Under the pieces are notes generated by a model. It was not told the origin of the DNA and did not search any database. It saw only the letters and a list, made by a program, of their open reading frames with translations. Source: HO2-45-28 sp964574495 (lineage in GTDB: Bacteria > Patescibacteriota > Minisyncoccia > HO2-45-28). From it: a stretch of DNA of 29,108 nt. Both the position numbers and the translations under genes were made by a program. Position 1 is the first letter of the stretch. Every line of letters begins with the position of its first letter. Of this stretch, positions 27,992-29,108 are shown piece after piece. The stretch is taken from positions 1 through 29,108 of the forward strand of contig CAZNNT010000006.1 in the NCBI GenBank assembly GCA_964574495.1. The letters are read 5' to 3'.

Positions 27992-29108
27992 AATTTTCCT
28001 TCCTTTATTTTCCGGCGTATGTTCTCCACGAATTTATTAAAACAAAAAAGATTATGCATCGTCAATAAGCGTAAGGGCGTTATCTCCCGCGCGCGCAGCA
28101 AGTGTGAAATATAATTTCGCCTGTAATTTTTGCAGACAAAACAGGAGCAATGCTCGTCAATCGGTTTTTTATCTTTCAAAAAGCGGCTTTGGCTGAGATT
28201 GACCGGTCCGGAATTCGTAAAGGCAACTCCCGTTCGCGCGTAATGCGTAGGCACGGTGCAGTCAAAAGTATCTATGCCGCTTTTAATTATAAGCTCAATG
28301 TCCTCAAGCTTGCCGATACCCAATAAATGCCTTGGCTTTTTTTCATCAAGAAGCGGGAGCGTCCACGAAATTATGTCTTTGGTTGTTTTCTTGCTTACGC
28401 CCAAATCTCCTCCGATGCCGTATCCGTCAAAACCCAGCGAATTTATAAATTTCGCGCTTTCCTGTCTCAAGTCCTTAAAATCAGAGCCCTGCGTTATGCC
28501 AAATAGCGATTGTTTTTTATTTTTCTTTGATTCCAAACATATTTTCGCCCATTTGTGGGTGCGCGCCAGGGATTTTTTAATATAGTCCTTTGACGACAAG
28601 GGGGCGGTGCATTCGTCAAAAGCAAAAATAATATCGGCGCCAAGGGCCTCCTGTATTTTTATTGATTCTCTCGGACCTAAAAAAAGCGGGCGGCCGTCCA
28701 CGGGCGAACGGAAATGGACGCCGTCGTCGGTAATTTTTACCGATTTCGGCTGGGAGTGTTCCGAAATCATAATTTCTTTGCCGGATTGTCCGCTTATTTT
28801 CTTTCCCACGCCCAAGTCATGTCCAAAACCCAAACTAAAAACCTGAAATCCGCCGGAATCGGTCATGAGCGCGCCGGGCCAATTCATAAATTGATGCGAG
28901 CCGCCGGCCGATTCAATTATTTTTTCGCCGGGCTTCAAATGCAGATGAAAAGTGTTGGCAATCAAAAGCCGGCAGCCGGCGGCCGCGGCTTCTTCCGAAG
29001 TCAAAGTTTTTACAACCGCCTGCGTCGCCACCGACACAAGGGCCGGTGTCTCAACTTCGCCGCGCTCGGTATGCAAAATCCCCAGCCGCGCCCGGCTCCT
29101 TTTTGATT
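27988..29108 (-). CDS. tgt: tRNA-guanine transglycosylase, 5' end cut by the window
   Basis: At least 362 residues, and the frame stays open to the window edge: the codons before the apparent TTG at 29076 read SRARLGILHTERGEVETPA, the normal family N-terminus, so the true start lies outside. It exchanges G34 for preQ1 in tRNAs with GUN anticodons. Marks: TDSGGFQVFSLG (Asp of the base-binding site), FAFDECTAPLSS, GIGGDLGVSK, DTFDCTVPTHYARTGVAFT (catalytic Asp), and a CxCxxC...H zinc site in HCSCFVCKNYRR and ISHLLRAREI. GGDLGVSK is GGLAVGE in typical bacterial enzymes. It is co-transcribed with the DoxX-like gene. Confidence 0.93.
   Translation of the reverse strand, partial: SKRSRARLGILHTERGEVETPALVSVATQAVVKTLTSEEAAAAGCRLLIANTFHLHLKPGEKIIESAGGSHQFMNWPGALMTDSGGFQVFSLGFGHDLGVGKKISGQSGKEIMISEHSQPKSVKITDDGVHFRSPVDGRPLFLGPRESIKIQEALGADIIFAFDECTAPLSSKDYIKKSLARTHKWAKICLESKKNKKQSLFGITQGSDFKDLRQESAKFINSLGFDGYGIGGDLGVSKKTTKDIISWTLPLLDEKKPRHLLGIGKLEDIELIIKSGIDTFDCTVPTHYARTGVAFTNSGPVNLSQSRFLKDKKPIDEHCSCFVCKNYRRNYISHLLRAREITPLRLLTMHNLFCFNKFVENIRRKIKEGKL

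Noticed and set aside
1..29108. tRNA, rRNA, CRISPR array, transposase or integrase
   Set aside because: No cloverleaf, spaced direct repeats, or recombinase motifs were seen on either strand by eye.

Overview
The window looks like a chromosomal segment of a Candidate Phyla Radiation bacterium (Candidatus Patescibacteria, probably Parcubacteria-type). This placement is inferred from gene content, not from a marker search. Coding density is high with many 4-base ATGA overlaps. Transketolase is split into two genes, ThrS is reduced to its catalytic core, EF-P has an altered tip loop, and there are a DUF4015 protein, a large LysM-like protein and many small membrane proteins. TGA is used as a stop, so the code is standard. 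There are two assembly gaps (runs of N), one in each half of transketolase.

Layout. 1-903: a two-gene operon of small membrane proteins on the + strand, with a consensus promoter and terminators. 904-5572 (- strand): the sugar-phosphate block of GAPDH, RpiB, Rpe and the two transketolase halves, interrupted by an exported protein with its own promoter and terminator. 5649-7302 (-): a thioredoxin-reductase/DsbA-like redox pair. 7329-11677 (-): a DUF4015 protein, an FAD oxidoreductase and a 680-residue LysM-like protein. 11678-13304: small genes (a 59-residue membrane protein, a hotdog thioesterase, a zinc-ribbon protein), an apparent relic of a dnaE start, and a perfect inverted repeat. 13305-18804 (+): dnaE, thrS, miaA. 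18687-20126 (-): gatB, divergent from efp (20150-20725, +). 20754-23520 (-): mutM, an MFS transporter and a PIG-L deacetylase. 23701-24273 (+): a GC-rich exported/anchored protein. 24333-26497 (-): an MTH1-like Nudix hydrolase, a TrmH-type methylase and a P-loop/CYTH fusion. 26637-27547 (+): a DUF502-like membrane protein and a second zinc-ribbon protein. 27611-29108 (-): DoxX-like protein and tgt, which runs off the window end.

How it works together. GAPDH, RpiB, Rpe and transketolase link lower glycolysis to the non-oxidative pentose phosphate pathway. DnaE, ThrS, MiaA, GatB, EF-P, TrmH and Tgt are information-processing genes. MutM and the Nudix enzyme both act on oxidised guanine.

The most striking signal is regulatory. 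Several operon-first core genes have a -10 element exactly 6 bases before the ATG, which predicts leaderless mRNAs. Five small non-core transcription units instead have a perfect TTGACA, a 17-base spacer, a strong Shine-Dalgarno and their own hairpin terminator, like self-contained cassettes slotted between operons. I found no tRNA, rRNA, CRISPR, transposase or integrase.
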